Positions 1 to 9,600 are shown, counted from the stretch's first letter. The stretch is DNA of 64,000 nucleotides from Hymenobacter sediminicola (GCF_014250515.1 NZ_CP060202.1:4351501-4415500); one strand, 5' to 3'. Program-made: numbers and translations. Notes: generated from the sequence alone by a model not told the origin.

Positions 1-874
1 CTTCATCCACTACAAACGACGCAAACACAACTCCCTGCGTGCGGCTGGCTAGGGCTTCCTGCGGATAGCGAATCAGGCGGTTGATGTCGGCGGGGCCACT
101 GCCGTAAGCGGGCATGGGACGGGCGTCGGTGTAGATGGTTTCGGCCGTTTCGGAGGCGGGAGCAGCCATTTCGGGCGCTTTTTCCCAGCGTACCGGGGTT
201 GTAGTGCTCTGGCCATAGTAGAGACGCATATCGGCGAGCGGGCGTCCATTGAGGGCGGGCAGCTCAAGACGCACCGTGCGGCCGGCCGCTACCTGCAGGG
301 GGCGGCCAGCAGCGGTGGCCTTCATGAACACCATACCCGCTGTCTGGAGGGGCTGGCCATCGGTGGTGGTGGTACTGAGGTTGGTAAGCACCATTTCGGC
401 GGGCGTCAGGCACTCTTTCAGCTCTACCCAAACAGGACCAGTAGCGGCCTTCTGCTGGGCATCAACCAGCGTGCCGGCACTGATACGGACGATTGTTCCG
501 TCGCGCCCCCGCACTTCAGCGGCCTGGGTGGGGTCAATCTGAAAAAACTCACTGGCTTTGCGAGCTAAGTCGAAGAGCGTGGCTTCGCCGGGAGGTGGCG
601 CGGAATCCTGGAGGCCGGCCGGGGCGCTGCGCACGCTCCGGTATACGATAAGCGGCGCGTTGCGGCGCGTGGGGCGGGCCAGCCGGTGCCAGTCGCGGCG
701 CACAGGGGTGGTATCGAGGGTGCCGACTGGGTCGGAAAGAGAATCGAGAGCCAGCGAATCGGCCAGGGCGGGCGTGCGCTGCTCGGTGCTGGCGGGCTTA
801 TCGGGCTGGCAGGCAGGCAGGGTAGCCGACAGGGCCAGGCCAATAAGAAATGAAGGTAGCCGGGGTATTCGCAT
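1..874 (-). CDS. TonB C-terminal-domain lipoprotein, 3' end cut by window edge
   Basis: The reverse strand is open from an ATG at 874 to the window edge, giving about 291 residues with no stop. The N-terminus is a lipoprotein signal (MRIPRLPSFLIGLALSATLPAC, lipobox LPAC near residue 22), so the protein is probably anchored to a membrane from the periplasmic side. A spacer rich in Ala, Pro and Thr follows. The last visible residues (around ADINRLIRYPQEALASR, then GVVFASFVVDE) match the start of a TonB C-terminal domain, where a YP motif precedes a G-V-V-x-x-x-F-V-V-D strand. In Bacteroidota such domains are often in proteins that are not classical TonB. It is incomplete, so the substrate or partner cannot be named. 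Confidence 0.8.
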   Translation of the reverse strand, partial: MRIPRLPSFLIGLALSATLPACQPDKPASTEQRTPALADSLALDSLSDPVGTLDTTPVRRDWHRLARPTRRNAPLIVYRSVRSAPAGLQDSAPPPGEATLFDLARKASEFFQIDPTQAAEVRGRDGTIVRISAGTLVDAQQKAATGPVWVELKECLTPAEMVLTNLSTTTTDGQPLQTAGMVFMKATAAGRPLQVAAGRTVRLELPALNGRPLADMRLYYGQSTTTPVRWEKAPEMAAPASETAETIYTDARPMPAYGSGPADINRLIRYPQEALASRTQGVVFASFVVDE

Positions 875-1071
875 TGCTGGGTTTCTACGCACAAACGAAC
901 AAAAGGCTAGGCTGCGTGTGCTCTACAGATAGTTTTCAGTCAGTCGCGCAGCGCCAACAGCTCAAGTATAGGCATTTAGCTGCGAAAGAAATGTACTGGC
1001 ATATGGCGGAAAACACCAGACTATGCCAGAATCGGTCTGACGTAATGAGCAAATAGTAGCTGTGCAGCAGC

Positions 1072-1108
1072 AAAAAGCCCCTAGCGTCTAATGAAGCCAG
1101 GGGCTTTC
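1072..1108 (-). terminator. Rho-independent terminator of the DPP4 gene
   Basis: Arms AAAGCCCCT (1074-1082) and AGGGGCTTT (1099-1107) form a stem, followed on the minus strand by a T-run. It lies 56 bp past the stop of the minus-strand peptidase gene. Confidence 0.7.
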
Positions 1109-1163
1109 TATTGAAGGCAAGCAACCGATTGGAAGCCTGCTAGTGCGTTGTCGGAAGAACCTG

Positions 1164-3476
1164 CTAGAGGTTCTTGAGCACGAAATCGGTCATCTGGCGG
1201 TAGAGGTGCAAGCGGGTATTGCCGCCGTAGATGCCGTGGTTGCGGTTAGGGTAATAGAGCGTCTGGTAGTCCTTGTTGGCCTTAATCATGGCGTCGGTGA
1301 AGGCTACTGCGTTCTGGAAATGCACGTTGTCGTCGCCGGTGCCGTGTACCAGCAAAAGCTTGCCTTTGAGCTTGTCGGCGTGCTGCACCGGCGAGTTGTC
1401 GTCATAGCCGGCGGGGTTTTCCTGGGGCGTTTTGAGGAACCGCTCCGTGTACACAGTGTCGTAGTAGCGCCAGTTGGTGACGGGTGCCACCGATATACCC
1501 ATCTTGAACACATCGGCGTTTTTGGTGAGGGCCAGCGCGGTCATGTAGCCACCGAAGCTCCAGCCCCAGATGCCGATGCGGCTCTTGTCGACGTAGGGCA
1601 TCTGGCCCAGGAAGCGGGCAGCGGCGGCCTGGTCCTCTGTTTCGAGCTTGCCAAGGTTGGCGTAGGTGCTTTTCTTGAAGTCGGAGCCGCGGGCGCCGGT
1701 GCCCCGGTTGTCCACGCTCACCACAATGTAGCCCTGCTGGGCCAGCAGCTGGTGCCAGAGGTAGTTGGTGAAGGCAATACCGCCCCCCGCATCATCTTTC
1801 ACGGTCTGGGAGCCGGGGCCGCCATACACGTACATCAGCACGGGGTACTTTTTGCTCGGGTCGAAGTTGGCGGGCTTGAGCACAGAAGCCACCAGGCTCT
1901 GCTTACCCGCTACTATGCTCGGCTTGCCACCTGGTCCATTGTCTACGTCTAGGGTTGTGAATTCCAGCTTGCCCAGATTGTATTCAGAGAGCTTCTGGCG
2001 CAGCTTGGCGTTGTCTTCCAGCACTTTCACCAGCTTGCCATCCTGGCCGTTGCGCAGGCTCACCACCTGCGGGTCGCCGGCTTCCGAATGGTAGTTGAGG
2101 TAGTAGCGGCAATCAGAACTCATGTTCACCACATCGGTACCACGCGTGGCGTCGCTGAGCCGCGTCTTGTCTTTGCCCTTGAGGCTGACGCGGTACAGAT
2201 GGCGCTCCAGCGGCCGGTTCTGCCCCATCCCGACATTATCCGACGAGTAGGTGCCGTGCGTCATCAGGCTGTTTTCGGTGCTGGTATAGTACACGAGGCC
2301 CTTTTTCTCGTCAAACCCGTTGATTTCGGTGATTTCCCAGGCGCCTTTGGTGAGTTGGCGCACCAGCTTACCCTGCATGTTGTAGAGGTAGAGGTGGCGG
2401 TAGCCGTCCTTCTCGCTCGTAAACAGGAACTCTTTGCCGCCCTCCAGATAGCGCAGGTCATCGGTGATGTCGACGTAGGCTTTGTCGGTATCGGTCAGCA
2501 CTACTTTGCTTTGGCCGGATTTGGCGTTGGCATGCAGGATTTCGAGCTTGTTCTGCAGGCGGTTGAGGCGCTGAATGCTGAGCAGCTCGGGCGTCTGGGT
2601 CCAGAGGATGCGCGGAATGTACTGGTCGGTTTCGGCACCCACGTCCATTTTGGTGGATTTGCCAGCGGCTACGTCGTAAGCTGAGATGCTGACGATGGAG
2701 TTTTTCTCGCCGGCCTTGGGGTATTTATAACGGTAGTCTTTAGGATAGAGCGGGCCCCATTCCTGCATGTTGTACTCGGGCACCTGGCTTTCATCGAACG
2801 TGTAGTAGGCCACGTAGCGCGAATCGGGCGACCATTGGAAGCCCTGGGCAAACGAAAACTCCTCCTCATACACCCAGTCGGTGCCGCCGTTGATGATTTT
2901 ATTGAGGACGCCATCCATCGTGACGGCCGTTTCCTGCATCGTGGCCAGGTCCGTGACGAACAGATTGTTGTCGCGCACGAAAGCTACCCGCTTGCCGTCG
3001 GGCGAGAAAGTGGCGTAGAGCTGCTTGCCCGCCACTTTGCTCAGGGGCGTAAGCTGCTTGCTCTGGCGGTTGTAGATATAGAAATTAGACTTGCTGGAGC
3101 GGCGGTAGATGGCCTCCGTGTCGGTGCTGAACAGAATTTGCTGCTCATCGGCGTTGAAGTTGTAGCCATCGACGGGCAGCGGCTTTTCTTGGCCGGGCAG
3201 CTTCAGGTCGGTGGCAGCCACCAGGGTCTGCACGGCTTGGCCAGTTGTCACATCATGCTGCACCAGGCTGCCTTGGTCGAGCGACGAGTAGTAGCGCCCG
3301 TCTTTCATCCAATTGAAGCCGGGCACCGATTTGGCGGCGAAAGTGCCTTTCTGCCAGATATCTTCGAGGGTGAGGTTTTGTTTCTGCTGAGCCGAAGCGG
3401 TGGTCAGCACGGTGGGAACCAGCGCGGGGCCGGCAGTGGCCAGCCACAGGGCCAGCCCAAAAGAGCGGAATTTCAT
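1164..3476 (-). CDS. S9 family peptidase, bacterial dipeptidyl peptidase IV
   Basis: This 770-residue protein is a prolyl-oligopeptidase-fold serine exopeptidase that removes X-Pro or X-Ala dipeptides from peptide N-termini, probably in the periplasm. The start at 3476 gives a good signal peptide (MKFRSFGLALWLATAGPALV, then TTASAQQ); the longer in-frame extension upstream is unlikely. The N-terminal two-thirds is a beta-propeller carrying the DPP4 double-Glu motif (DWVYEEEF) that binds the substrate amino terminus. The C-terminal hydrolase has the nucleophile motif GWSFGG (Ser near 640), the Asp in HGTGDDNVHFQ (near 715) and the His in NRNHGIYGG (near 747). It stands alone, divergent from the lipoprotein gene at 3605. 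Confidence 0.93.
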   Translation of the reverse strand: MKFRSFGLALWLATAGPALVPTVLTTASAQQKQNLTLEDIWQKGTFAAKSVPGFNWMKDGRYYSSLDQGSLVQHDVTTGQAVQTLVAATDLKLPGQEKPLPVDGYNFNADEQQILFSTDTEAIYRRSSKSNFYIYNRQSKQLTPLSKVAGKQLYATFSPDGKRVAFVRDNNLFVTDLATMQETAVTMDGVLNKIINGGTDWVYEEEFSFAQGFQWSPDSRYVAYYTFDESQVPEYNMQEWGPLYPKDYRYKYPKAGEKNSIVSISAYDVAAGKSTKMDVGAETDQYIPRILWTQTPELLSIQRLNRLQNKLEILHANAKSGQSKVVLTDTDKAYVDITDDLRYLEGGKEFLFTSEKDGYRHLYLYNMQGKLVRQLTKGAWEITEINGFDEKKGLVYYTSTENSLMTHGTYSSDNVGMGQNRPLERHLYRVSLKGKDKTRLSDATRGTDVVNMSSDCRYYLNYHSEAGDPQVVSLRNGQDGKLVKVLEDNAKLRQKLSEYNLGKLEFTTLDVDNGPGGKPSIVAGKQSLVASVLKPANFDPSKKYPVLMYVYGGPGSQTVKDDAGGGIAFTNYLWHQLLAQQGYIVVSVDNRGTGARGSDFKKSTYANLGKLETEDQAAAARFLGQMPYVDKSRIGIWGWSFGGYMTALALTKNADVFKMGISVAPVTNWRYYDTVYTERFLKTPQENPAGYDDNSPVQHADKLKGKLLLVHGTGDDNVHFQNAVAFTDAMIKANKDYQTLYYPNRNHGIYGGNTRLHLYRQMTDFVLKNL

Positions 3477-3604
3477 GCAGAGCAAGGAAAATGACAAAGG
3501 CAATAGAGTCGTTAAGGTAGGAAATACGGGCGCATGGTTGCACATGGGCCTGCGGAAAGCCCGTCTTCCACATCCGGCCCGAAACTCCGACCTTTACCGA
3601 ACTT

Positions 3605-4573
3605 ATGCGTCTTCGCCTGCTTCTTCTGCTTCTGTTTCCGGTGCTGCTGGCCGGCTGCAACCCCGACCCCAACCCCGGTCCACGCATCGACTTGGTGGGC
3701 AGCACGTCGCCGGCCTTTATTTCGTCGGATAGACTGAGCACAACCCCCGCCGATACGTTCACGACGCGCCTGTTTGCCGAGGCCCGCGACACAGTGAACG
3801 GGCCCGCACTCACGCGGTTGCGCATCACAGTAGACTACACCCCTACCCGCAACCCCTACACCTACCCCACTACCACGGCTTTCGACCCGGATCTTGTGCC
3901 TAAAGACACGCTCCCGCTCGTGTACCTCGACTCGGTGCTGGCGCCGGGCAAGCGCGCTATTGCGTTTCAGTATACTGCCGTTACGCGCAGCACTTCCGGC
4001 CAAGAGCGGTGGACGTTCCAGATAGAAGATGCCGAAGGCGGTTCCAACAAGCGCAGCTACCAACTTACGCTCCGCAACCCCGACTCCCTGCTGACCTATC
4101 ACCGCTATTCTATGCGCCTGCAAGCCCCGCGTACCCGCAAGTCGCGTAGCTTTGCTACGTTAGCATCGGGGCTTGTCCTGCCGGCTTTCGCGCTGAGCTC
4201 CTCCCCCGACCAGATTGCCAACCGTGACTCAGTTGACTTGGTGTATCAGCCTATTACTGGTGGGCAGGCCGGGCTAGCAGCCCCCGCCGACCCCACAGTG
4301 ACACTCACAGGCTGGCTTCGCAAGCGCACCACCCAGTTTCGGCGCACTACCCTGGACGCCAACGCATTTGGCTCCGCCGACACAACTCCGGAACTGGTAG
4401 CGGCCTTCGATGCGGGCACTGCCTTCACGCCCAGCACCCGCACCGGCTCCCTCAGCAAAGGCCAGGTAGTAGCGTTTCGGACCGCCACCGGCAAGTCGGG
4501 CCTTATTCTGATTGAGGACTTTCCGACAGCCCCTGCCGCGGCTATTCAGGCGCAGGTTCGCATCACGAAATAG
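3605..4573 (+). CDS. Putative lipoprotein, function unknown
   Basis: The 322-residue product starts with a lipoprotein signal (MRLRLLLLLLFPVLLAGC, lipobox LAGC) and is therefore a predicted membrane-anchored envelope protein. The rest is rich in Thr, Pro and Asp with alternating hydrophobic residues, suggesting beta-sandwich domains, and I recognise no catalytic motif. A short segment near residues 60-150 (TRLRITVDYTPTRNP, then YTAVTRSTSGQERWTFQIED) resembles the repeated strands of Ig-like envelope proteins, but this is only an impression. It is divergent from the DPP4 gene with 128 bp between, and convergent with the barrel gene downstream, from which a palindromic terminator separates it. 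Confidence 0.75.
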   Translation: MRLRLLLLLLFPVLLAGCNPDPNPGPRIDLVGSTSPAFISSDRLSTTPADTFTTRLFAEARDTVNGPALTRLRITVDYTPTRNPYTYPTTTAFDPDLVPKDTLPLVYLDSVLAPGKRAIAFQYTAVTRSTSGQERWTFQIEDAEGGSNKRSYQLTLRNPDSLLTYHRYSMRLQAPRTRKSRSFATLASGLVLPAFALSSSPDQIANRDSVDLVYQPITGGQAGLAAPADPTVTLTGWLRKRTTQFRRTTLDANAFGSADTTPELVAAFDAGTAFTPSTRTGSLSKGQVVAFRTATGKSGLILIEDFPTAPAAAIQAQVRITK

Positions 4574-4590
4574 CCCGCCACTCTTATCCC

Positions 4591-4632
4591 ATCAAAAAAG
4601 GCCGCCTCCAATTGGAGGCGGCCTTTTTTGAT
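4591..4632. terminator. Bidirectional terminator, perfect 42-nt palindrome
   Basis: The 42 bases are their own reverse complement: an A-run, GGCCGCCTCCAATTGGAGGCGGCC, and a T-run. It lies between two convergent genes (stops at 4573 and 4657), so it can end transcripts from both directions. Confidence 0.9.
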
Positions 4633-4656
4633 GGCTGGTTACTCTGGAAATATAAG

Positions 4657-6201
4657 TTAGAACAGGAAACCTGCTGTGACGGTAGTCGTGTACTTGTTGT
4701 CGTCTATGCTAACCACTGGTGCAGCACCGGCTTCGCTGAGGGTGTACGGGCTGTAGAACCGCTTGCTGGTGCCGTACACAGCGGCAGCATCCAGAAAGAA
4801 GTTCTTCTGGCGCAGGCCCACGCCGCCCGTGAAATAATTCTGGGTGCGGTCAAAATCGTTCTGCTTGTACGCATCGCCGTAGCGGGCATAGCCGGCCCGC
4901 ACCCGGAAGATGTCGAAGCGCAGCTCGCCACCAACCCGCACGTTCACGGCCGACCGATAAAGGCTACGCACGGCGTCGTTGCTGGCGCTGAAGTCATAAT
5001 CGGTGCCTCCCACAAGGTCATTATTCGTATCGTTGCTGAGACGAGCCTGGCTGTAGTTGAGGTATTCCACGTCGCCGCTCAGGAAACCGTATTTACCAAT
5101 CACTACGGCCACGCCGCCAGTTGCCTTGAAAGGCGTCGTCAATACATAGTTGAACTCGCTGGGGTCGGAGCTGGCGGTACGGCTGCTGTAGCTCTGCCCG
5201 TCAACTACCAGCGGCCGGTCGAAATTGGCACTGAGGGAGGAGCTGTAGCTTTCCGACAGGCGCATCCAGGTAGGAGTCTGAATGGAAGCACCTACCCGCA
5301 CAGCATCATTCACGCGGTAGATAGCACCCACCCGCAGGTTGATACCGCTGCCCCGCGTTTCCAGCACGTCACGATAGTTGAGGCTGTTGAAAGCCGTGCT
5401 GGCATCGGGAGTAGCCTCTGAGGCTGTGATTACGCTGGTCGAGTTATAGCGCGTACTCACAATGCCAATGGCGCCACCCAGATACAGCCGGTCGCGGTAG
5501 CTGGCTCCGTAGCCGAAGTCAAATTGCGTCTGGGAGCCGGTAGTCAGTACGGTTTCGTCCTGTTGCAACGCGCCAGTAGTGGTGAACGGCGTGGAAAGCC
5601 CCAGGCTATCCTGCCCCTGCCGATTGGTAAAACGGTCCGTCAGGAACGCGCCATACGCCAAGCCATCAAGTGAGTAATAGCTCTGGCTGTTGTCCTGCGC
5701 TACCACGTCGGCAACGCTGTTAACCGGGTCGGCCAGACGCTGCAGAATATCCTGGTTCAGGGCTGGCGTGCCACGGTAGCGGAAGCGCTGGTTGTAATCG
5801 TTGATGCGGTTCAAGCCTAATGCAAAGGTGCCGTTGCGCCACTCGCTACCATCCGAATCAGGTCGGCGGTTGACGAAAGCGGCCCCTAGGCTGGCAACAT
5901 GCAGACTATTGCGCGAGTCAGTGGTGGTAGTGCCGAATGCCTTGCTCTCAGTGCTGCCCAAACCCAAGCCGGGCGTAAAGCTGAACTCAGAGCGCTGATA
6001 GAGACCCAAACCAGCCGGGTTTGTTACAAGACTACTCAGGTCGGCACCCACCGCTGAATTGGCGCCCCCTATACCCAGTGTGCGAGCTGTGCCGCTGGGT
6101 TGGTTCTGCGAAAAGCGCAGCGCATCTACTTCATATTGGGCAAAGCCGTAGCTAGCCTGGCCTACAAAAGCCACGGCAAGCCAGTATTTCAGGTTTTTCA
6201 T
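4657..6201 (-). CDS. FadL/OmpP1-like outer membrane barrel protein
   Basis: The 514-residue product has a signal peptide (MKNLKYWLAVAFVGQASYGFAQ) and then the hallmark of Bacteroidota FadL/OmpP1-like proteins: DALRFSQ, GTARTLGIGGANSAVGADLSSL and NPAGLGLYQRSEF. The body alternates aromatic and polar residues as expected of beta-strands and ends with a hydrophobic strand and terminal Phe (TVTAGFLF), a usual outer-membrane assembly signal. Relatives transport hydrophobic compounds, or act as T9SS PorV-type scaffolds. The sequence does not tell which, and I favour a general hydrophobic-substrate porin. It is followed upstream by the Gly/Tyr-rich lipoprotein gene on the same strand, 67 bp away. 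Confidence 0.8.
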   Translation of the reverse strand: MKNLKYWLAVAFVGQASYGFAQYEVDALRFSQNQPSGTARTLGIGGANSAVGADLSSLVTNPAGLGLYQRSEFSFTPGLGLGSTESKAFGTTTTDSRNSLHVASLGAAFVNRRPDSDGSEWRNGTFALGLNRINDYNQRFRYRGTPALNQDILQRLADPVNSVADVVAQDNSQSYYSLDGLAYGAFLTDRFTNRQGQDSLGLSTPFTTTGALQQDETVLTTGSQTQFDFGYGASYRDRLYLGGAIGIVSTRYNSTSVITASEATPDASTAFNSLNYRDVLETRGSGINLRVGAIYRVNDAVRVGASIQTPTWMRLSESYSSSLSANFDRPLVVDGQSYSSRTASSDPSEFNYVLTTPFKATGGVAVVIGKYGFLSGDVEYLNYSQARLSNDTNNDLVGGTDYDFSASNDAVRSLYRSAVNVRVGGELRFDIFRVRAGYARYGDAYKQNDFDRTQNYFTGGVGLRQKNFFLDAAAVYGTSKRFYSPYTLSEAGAAPVVSIDDNKYTTTVTAGFLF

Positions 6202-6268
6202 CTGAGAAAAGGAAGGGGGCCGCTAAGCACAGCAGCCAGTAGCAGATTCAGTTGCTGAGAAAGGGCAC

Positions 6269-7615
6269 TTAGTTCACGCGGCCACGGCCGCCACCTCCAC
6301 CGCCGCCACGGTTGCCGCCACCATTACTAGCGGGCGGCGAATAGCTGCGCGAAGGTTCCGAAGCCCGGCTAGGCTGCTCATAAGTACGCTGAGGGGCCTC
6401 GAACGTCCGCTGCGCAGGAGCATCCGACGTGCGCTGCTGGCGGCGCATGGGCTGGTCGGCCGTCTGGCCGCTGCCATTCTGGGCAGCACCTGGGCTGAAA
6501 ATGCTACGGGTACGACGAGGCTGCGAGTACTCGGATGACGCTGGTGCCGCTTGGTCACTACCAGTGCTGGCATCCTGCGCTACACGCCAGCGACGCCCCT
6601 CTCCACCTACGCGACCAGGAGCGGCCGCATCACCGGTAGTGGTAGCTTCCTGCTGTGGCTGATAGCGAGTGTTAGGTGCTTTCTGATTTGGAGTAGCAAC
6701 ATCTGGTGCCTGCTCGGCAACCTGCATCGTGCGGCCGTTTCGTACAGCTGGTTTCGCCGTAGCGTCGGGCATAGCCTCTGCCGAGCGAATATTACCACGC
6801 GTGGTAGGCGTGGGACTTGTACCTACTACACCACCTACAGGAGCAGTAGTACCACCTGGCGCAACAATACCGCCTTGGTTTACGCGGCCTCGGCCGCCTG
6901 GAGTTGTTGTGTTGGGCCGGCCACCGGCCGTTGTGGCTTCGGCACTACGCCCACTCCGTGGGCCATAGCGCACATTGCGTACCGTACCAGTTCCTACACC
7001 GCCACCATAGTAGCCACCATTGCCGTAGTAGCCACCATAACCGCCTCCGTAAAGGCCACTGTAGTAGCCATCATAGAAGCCGCGGCCATAGCCACCACCC
7101 CAACGGTTCCAGCCCCAAGGGCGGCCCCAATACGGGTTACCGAAACCGATATTGATGCTCACGTAGCTGCCGCCATAGTAGCTTGGGCCCCAGAAAGGGT
7201 CATAGCCACCGTAGTAGCTAGGGCCCCAGGCCGAGTAGTAGCCGGGGCCGCCGTACCAGAAGGGGTCGGCGTAAATGAAGTCGTTATAGCCGTAGCCAAA
7301 GCCACGATAGTAAGGCTGGTGAAACCGTCGGATACGTGACGAATACGCATAGTCTTCGTCATAGTATTCCGTGCCACCCGACGATGATGAAGCCGTGCTT
7401 TCACCGGCATAGTCCGGGTTGGTTAGCTCGTCACCGGCAACAGTTCCGGAAGGGGTAGTAGAGGTCACCGCTGCCCGGGTATTCTGCGTGGTGCGGTCCT
7501 GGGAAGAATAATAAACGCCGTCGTTTTCCGTGGAGGAAATAGCAGCGGTGCCGGCACAGCCACCCAGCGCAAGCAGGGAGAGAGCAGGCAATAAAGTGGG
7601 AAGGAAATTTTTCAT
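6269..7615 (-). CDS. Gly/Tyr-rich low-complexity lipoprotein
   Basis: The start at 7615 gives a clean lipoprotein signal (MKNFLPTLLPALSLLALGGC, lipobox LGGC); a longer in-frame start upstream would bury it. The 448-residue protein has a central Gly/Tyr/Trp-rich stretch (many YGG, GGYYG, WGPSYYGG units, about residues 85-230), a Thr/Ala/Pro/Gln-rich half, and a tail of Gly, Arg and Asn (ending GRGRVN). It has no enzymatic motif. Such sequences are typical of surface or extracellular-matrix anchored proteins of Cytophagales, and the composition suggests a disordered or aggregating segment. Function is unknown. Confidence 0.75.
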   Translation of the reverse strand: MKNFLPTLLPALSLLALGGCAGTAAISSTENDGVYYSSQDRTTQNTRAAVTSTTPSGTVAGDELTNPDYAGESTASSSSGGTEYYDEDYAYSSRIRRFHQPYYRGFGYGYNDFIYADPFWYGGPGYYSAWGPSYYGGYDPFWGPSYYGGSYVSINIGFGNPYWGRPWGWNRWGGGYGRGFYDGYYSGLYGGGYGGYYGNGGYYGGGVGTGTVRNVRYGPRSGRSAEATTAGGRPNTTTPGGRGRVNQGGIVAPGGTTAPVGGVVGTSPTPTTRGNIRSAEAMPDATAKPAVRNGRTMQVAEQAPDVATPNQKAPNTRYQPQQEATTTGDAAAPGRVGGEGRRWRVAQDASTGSDQAAPASSEYSQPRRTRSIFSPGAAQNGSGQTADQPMRRQQRTSDAPAQRTFEAPQRTYEQPSRASEPSRSYSPPASNGGGNRGGGGGGGRGRVN

Positions 7616-7812
7616 GGCGGCTAACACGGAAAGAAGGCGGGCAAAAGGAAAGAGCTGCTTACGAGTCAAAGGGTTGCCTGAACTAGCTGACTGACTGTGG
7701 CGGAAGGCTCCAGTTTAATAACGTAATTTGGCGGCGAAACGGTGCCGGATTTCTCAATACAAATCTTGGGCCAAACCGGGAACTTTTTCGACTTACCAAA
7801 GATACCTGAAAC

Positions 7813-9288
7813 ATGAGCAAAAGTTTGCCCAAGCGGAGCGAAGATTATTCCCTGTGGTACAATGAGTTGGTGAAGCGTGCCGGGCTGGCCGAAAACTCCG
7901 CTGTGCGGGGCTGTATGGTCATTAAGCCCTACGGCTACGCCATCTGGGAGAAGATGCAGCGCACCCTGGACGATATGTTCAAGCGCACTGGCCATCAGAA
8001 CGCATACTTCCCCCTTTTCGTCCCCAAAAGTCTGTTTGAAGCGGAGGAAAAAAATGCGGAAGGTTTCGCCAAGGAATGTGCCGTTGTAACGCACTACCGC
8101 CTGCAGACCGACCCCGACAACCCAGGCAAGCTCCGCGTGGACCCCAATGCCAAGCTGGAAGAAGAACTGATAGTGCGCCCAACCTCGGAGGCTATCATCT
8201 GGAGCACCTACAAAGGCTGGATCCAGAGCTACCGCGACCTGCCGCTACTCATCAACCAATGGGCTAACGTAGTGCGTTGGGAAATGCGTACCCGCCTGTT
8301 TCTGCGCACCGCCGAGTTTCTGTGGCAGGAAGGCCACACGGCCCACGCCACCGCCGAGGAAGCCGTGGCTGAAACCCGCCAGATGCTGGAGGTATATGCG
8401 CAGTTTGCCGAAGAATGGATGGCGCTGCCCGTTGTGAAAGGTGTAAAAACTGAAAACGAGCGGTTTGCCGGTGCCGAGGATACGTATTGCATCGAAGGTC
8501 TGATGCAGGACGGCAAGGCGCTGCAGGCCGGCACCTCGCACTTCCTGGGCCAGAACTTTGCCAAGGCGTTTGATGTGCAGTTTCAGAGCAAGGAAGGCGG
8601 CTTGGAGTATGTGTGGGGCACCAGTTGGGGCGTAAGCACGCGCCTGATGGGCGCCCTTGTCATGGCTCACTCCGATGATGAAGGCTTGGTGCTGCCGCCC
8701 AAGCTGGCACCTATCCAGGTGGTCATTGTGCCCATTTACAAAACCGGCCAGCTCGATGAGCTGCTGGAGCGCATCCGTCCGATGCAGATGGGCCTGATTG
8801 AGCGCGGCATTTCGGTGAAAGTAGACGACCGGGACACGGAGCGCCCGGGCTACAAATTTGCCGAATGGGAGCTGAAAGGCGTGCCGGTTCGGCTGGCCGT
8901 GGGCATGCGTGACCTAGACGCCGGTACCGTGGAAGTGGCCCGCCGCGACACCAAGGAGAAAATGAACCTGCCCCTGGCCGACATCGTGAACAGCGTGGCG
9001 GCGCTGCTCGACGATATTCAGGTCAGCATTTACCGCAAGGCGCATCAGTTCCGCGAAACGCACACGACCCGCGTGGACACCTACGAGCAGTTCAAGCAGG
9101 CCTTGGAAGGCGAAGGCGGCTTCGTGGTAGCCCACTGGGATGGCACCTCCGAAACTGAGGAGCGCATCAAGGAAGAAACCAAAGCCACCATCCGCTGCAT
9201 TGCGCTGAATGAGCCTGATGAGGAGGGCACCTGCATCCTGACCGGCAAGCCCAGCAAGCGCCGCGTATACTTCGCCCGGGCTTACTAG
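7813..9288 (+). CDS. proS: Prolyl-tRNA synthetase (archaeal/eukaryotic-type)
   Basis: This 491-residue class II synthetase joins proline to tRNA-Pro in the cytoplasm. The length and the absence of a large inserted editing domain place it in the shorter archaeal/eukaryotic-like form. Motif 2 is visible around residues 118-175 (RPTSEAIIW, NQWANVVRWEMRTRLFLRTAEFLWQEGHTAHAT) and motif 3 near residue 285 (GTSWGVSTRLMGALVMAHSD). The anticodon-binding domain follows, and the protein ends KRRVYFARAY, typical of this type. The ATG start at 7813 begins MSKSLPKRSEDYSLWYNELV, as in relatives. It is monocistronic, with a strong terminator at 9299. Confidence 0.96.
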   Translation: MSKSLPKRSEDYSLWYNELVKRAGLAENSAVRGCMVIKPYGYAIWEKMQRTLDDMFKRTGHQNAYFPLFVPKSLFEAEEKNAEGFAKECAVVTHYRLQTDPDNPGKLRVDPNAKLEEELIVRPTSEAIIWSTYKGWIQSYRDLPLLINQWANVVRWEMRTRLFLRTAEFLWQEGHTAHATAEEAVAETRQMLEVYAQFAEEWMALPVVKGVKTENERFAGAEDTYCIEGLMQDGKALQAGTSHFLGQNFAKAFDVQFQSKEGGLEYVWGTSWGVSTRLMGALVMAHSDDEGLVLPPKLAPIQVVIVPIYKTGQLDELLERIRPMQMGLIERGISVKVDDRDTERPGYKFAEWELKGVPVRLAVGMRDLDAGTVEVARRDTKEKMNLPLADIVNSVAALLDDIQVSIYRKAHQFRETHTTRVDTYEQFKQALEGEGGFVVAHWDGTSETEERIKEETKATIRCIALNEPDEEGTCILTGKPSKRRVYFARAY

Positions 9289-9298
9289 CGCCTGAGCC

Positions 9299-9349
9299 AA
9301 AACACAAAAAGGCGCCCGGCTGCAGTAGCCGGGCGCCTTTTTGTGTTTT
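9299..9349. terminator. Bidirectional terminator with 23-bp perfect arms
   Basis: Arms of 23 bases (A-rich, then GGCGCCCGGCT, loop GCAGT) pair perfectly. The hairpin lies between proS and the convergent small gene whose stop is at 9355, so it serves both. Confidence 0.9.
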
Positions 9350-9354
9350 GGTTG

Positions 9355-9600
9355 TTACTGAGCGGCTGAAATGGCGGTAGCCAACTCGTCATCGGAAAGA
9401 TTATCGAGCCAGTCCTTTTCGAGCTCCAAGCGTACGGTTTGGGCGCCGCCGCTAGGCGTGCACACTACCGGCACAGCTCCTGAATCGGTTTCGCTGCGGG
9501 CAATTGCCTCTTCGGTAGCAGAGCTTTCTACGGCGGCGTAGGCCTGCACGCAGGTCCAAGTGGTATTGTGCTGGTCGGTTACTTCGCGTTGTTTCATCAT
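9355..9600 (-). CDS. Small hypothetical protein, 81 residues
   Basis: The frame begins with two Met codons (MMKQREVTDQHNTTW) at 9600 and ends at 9355. The product is acidic and soluble with no signal peptide or membrane span. It has two Cys residues, one in the early TTWTCVQAYA segment, and a Leu/Asp-rich tail (DWLDNLSDDELATAISAAQ) likely to be helical. I recognise no family. It is convergent with proS and 66 bp downstream of the DinB-like gene on the same strand, so the two may be transcribed together. Confidence 0.55.
   Translation of the reverse strand: MMKQREVTDQHNTTWTCVQAYAAVESSATEEAIARSETDSGAVPVVCTPSGGAQTVRLELEKDWLDNLSDDELATAISAAQ

Noticed and set aside
1143..1952. 269-codon plus-strand frame inside the DPP4 gene
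   Set aside because: It is antisense to the peptidase catalytic domain, with no start context or family.
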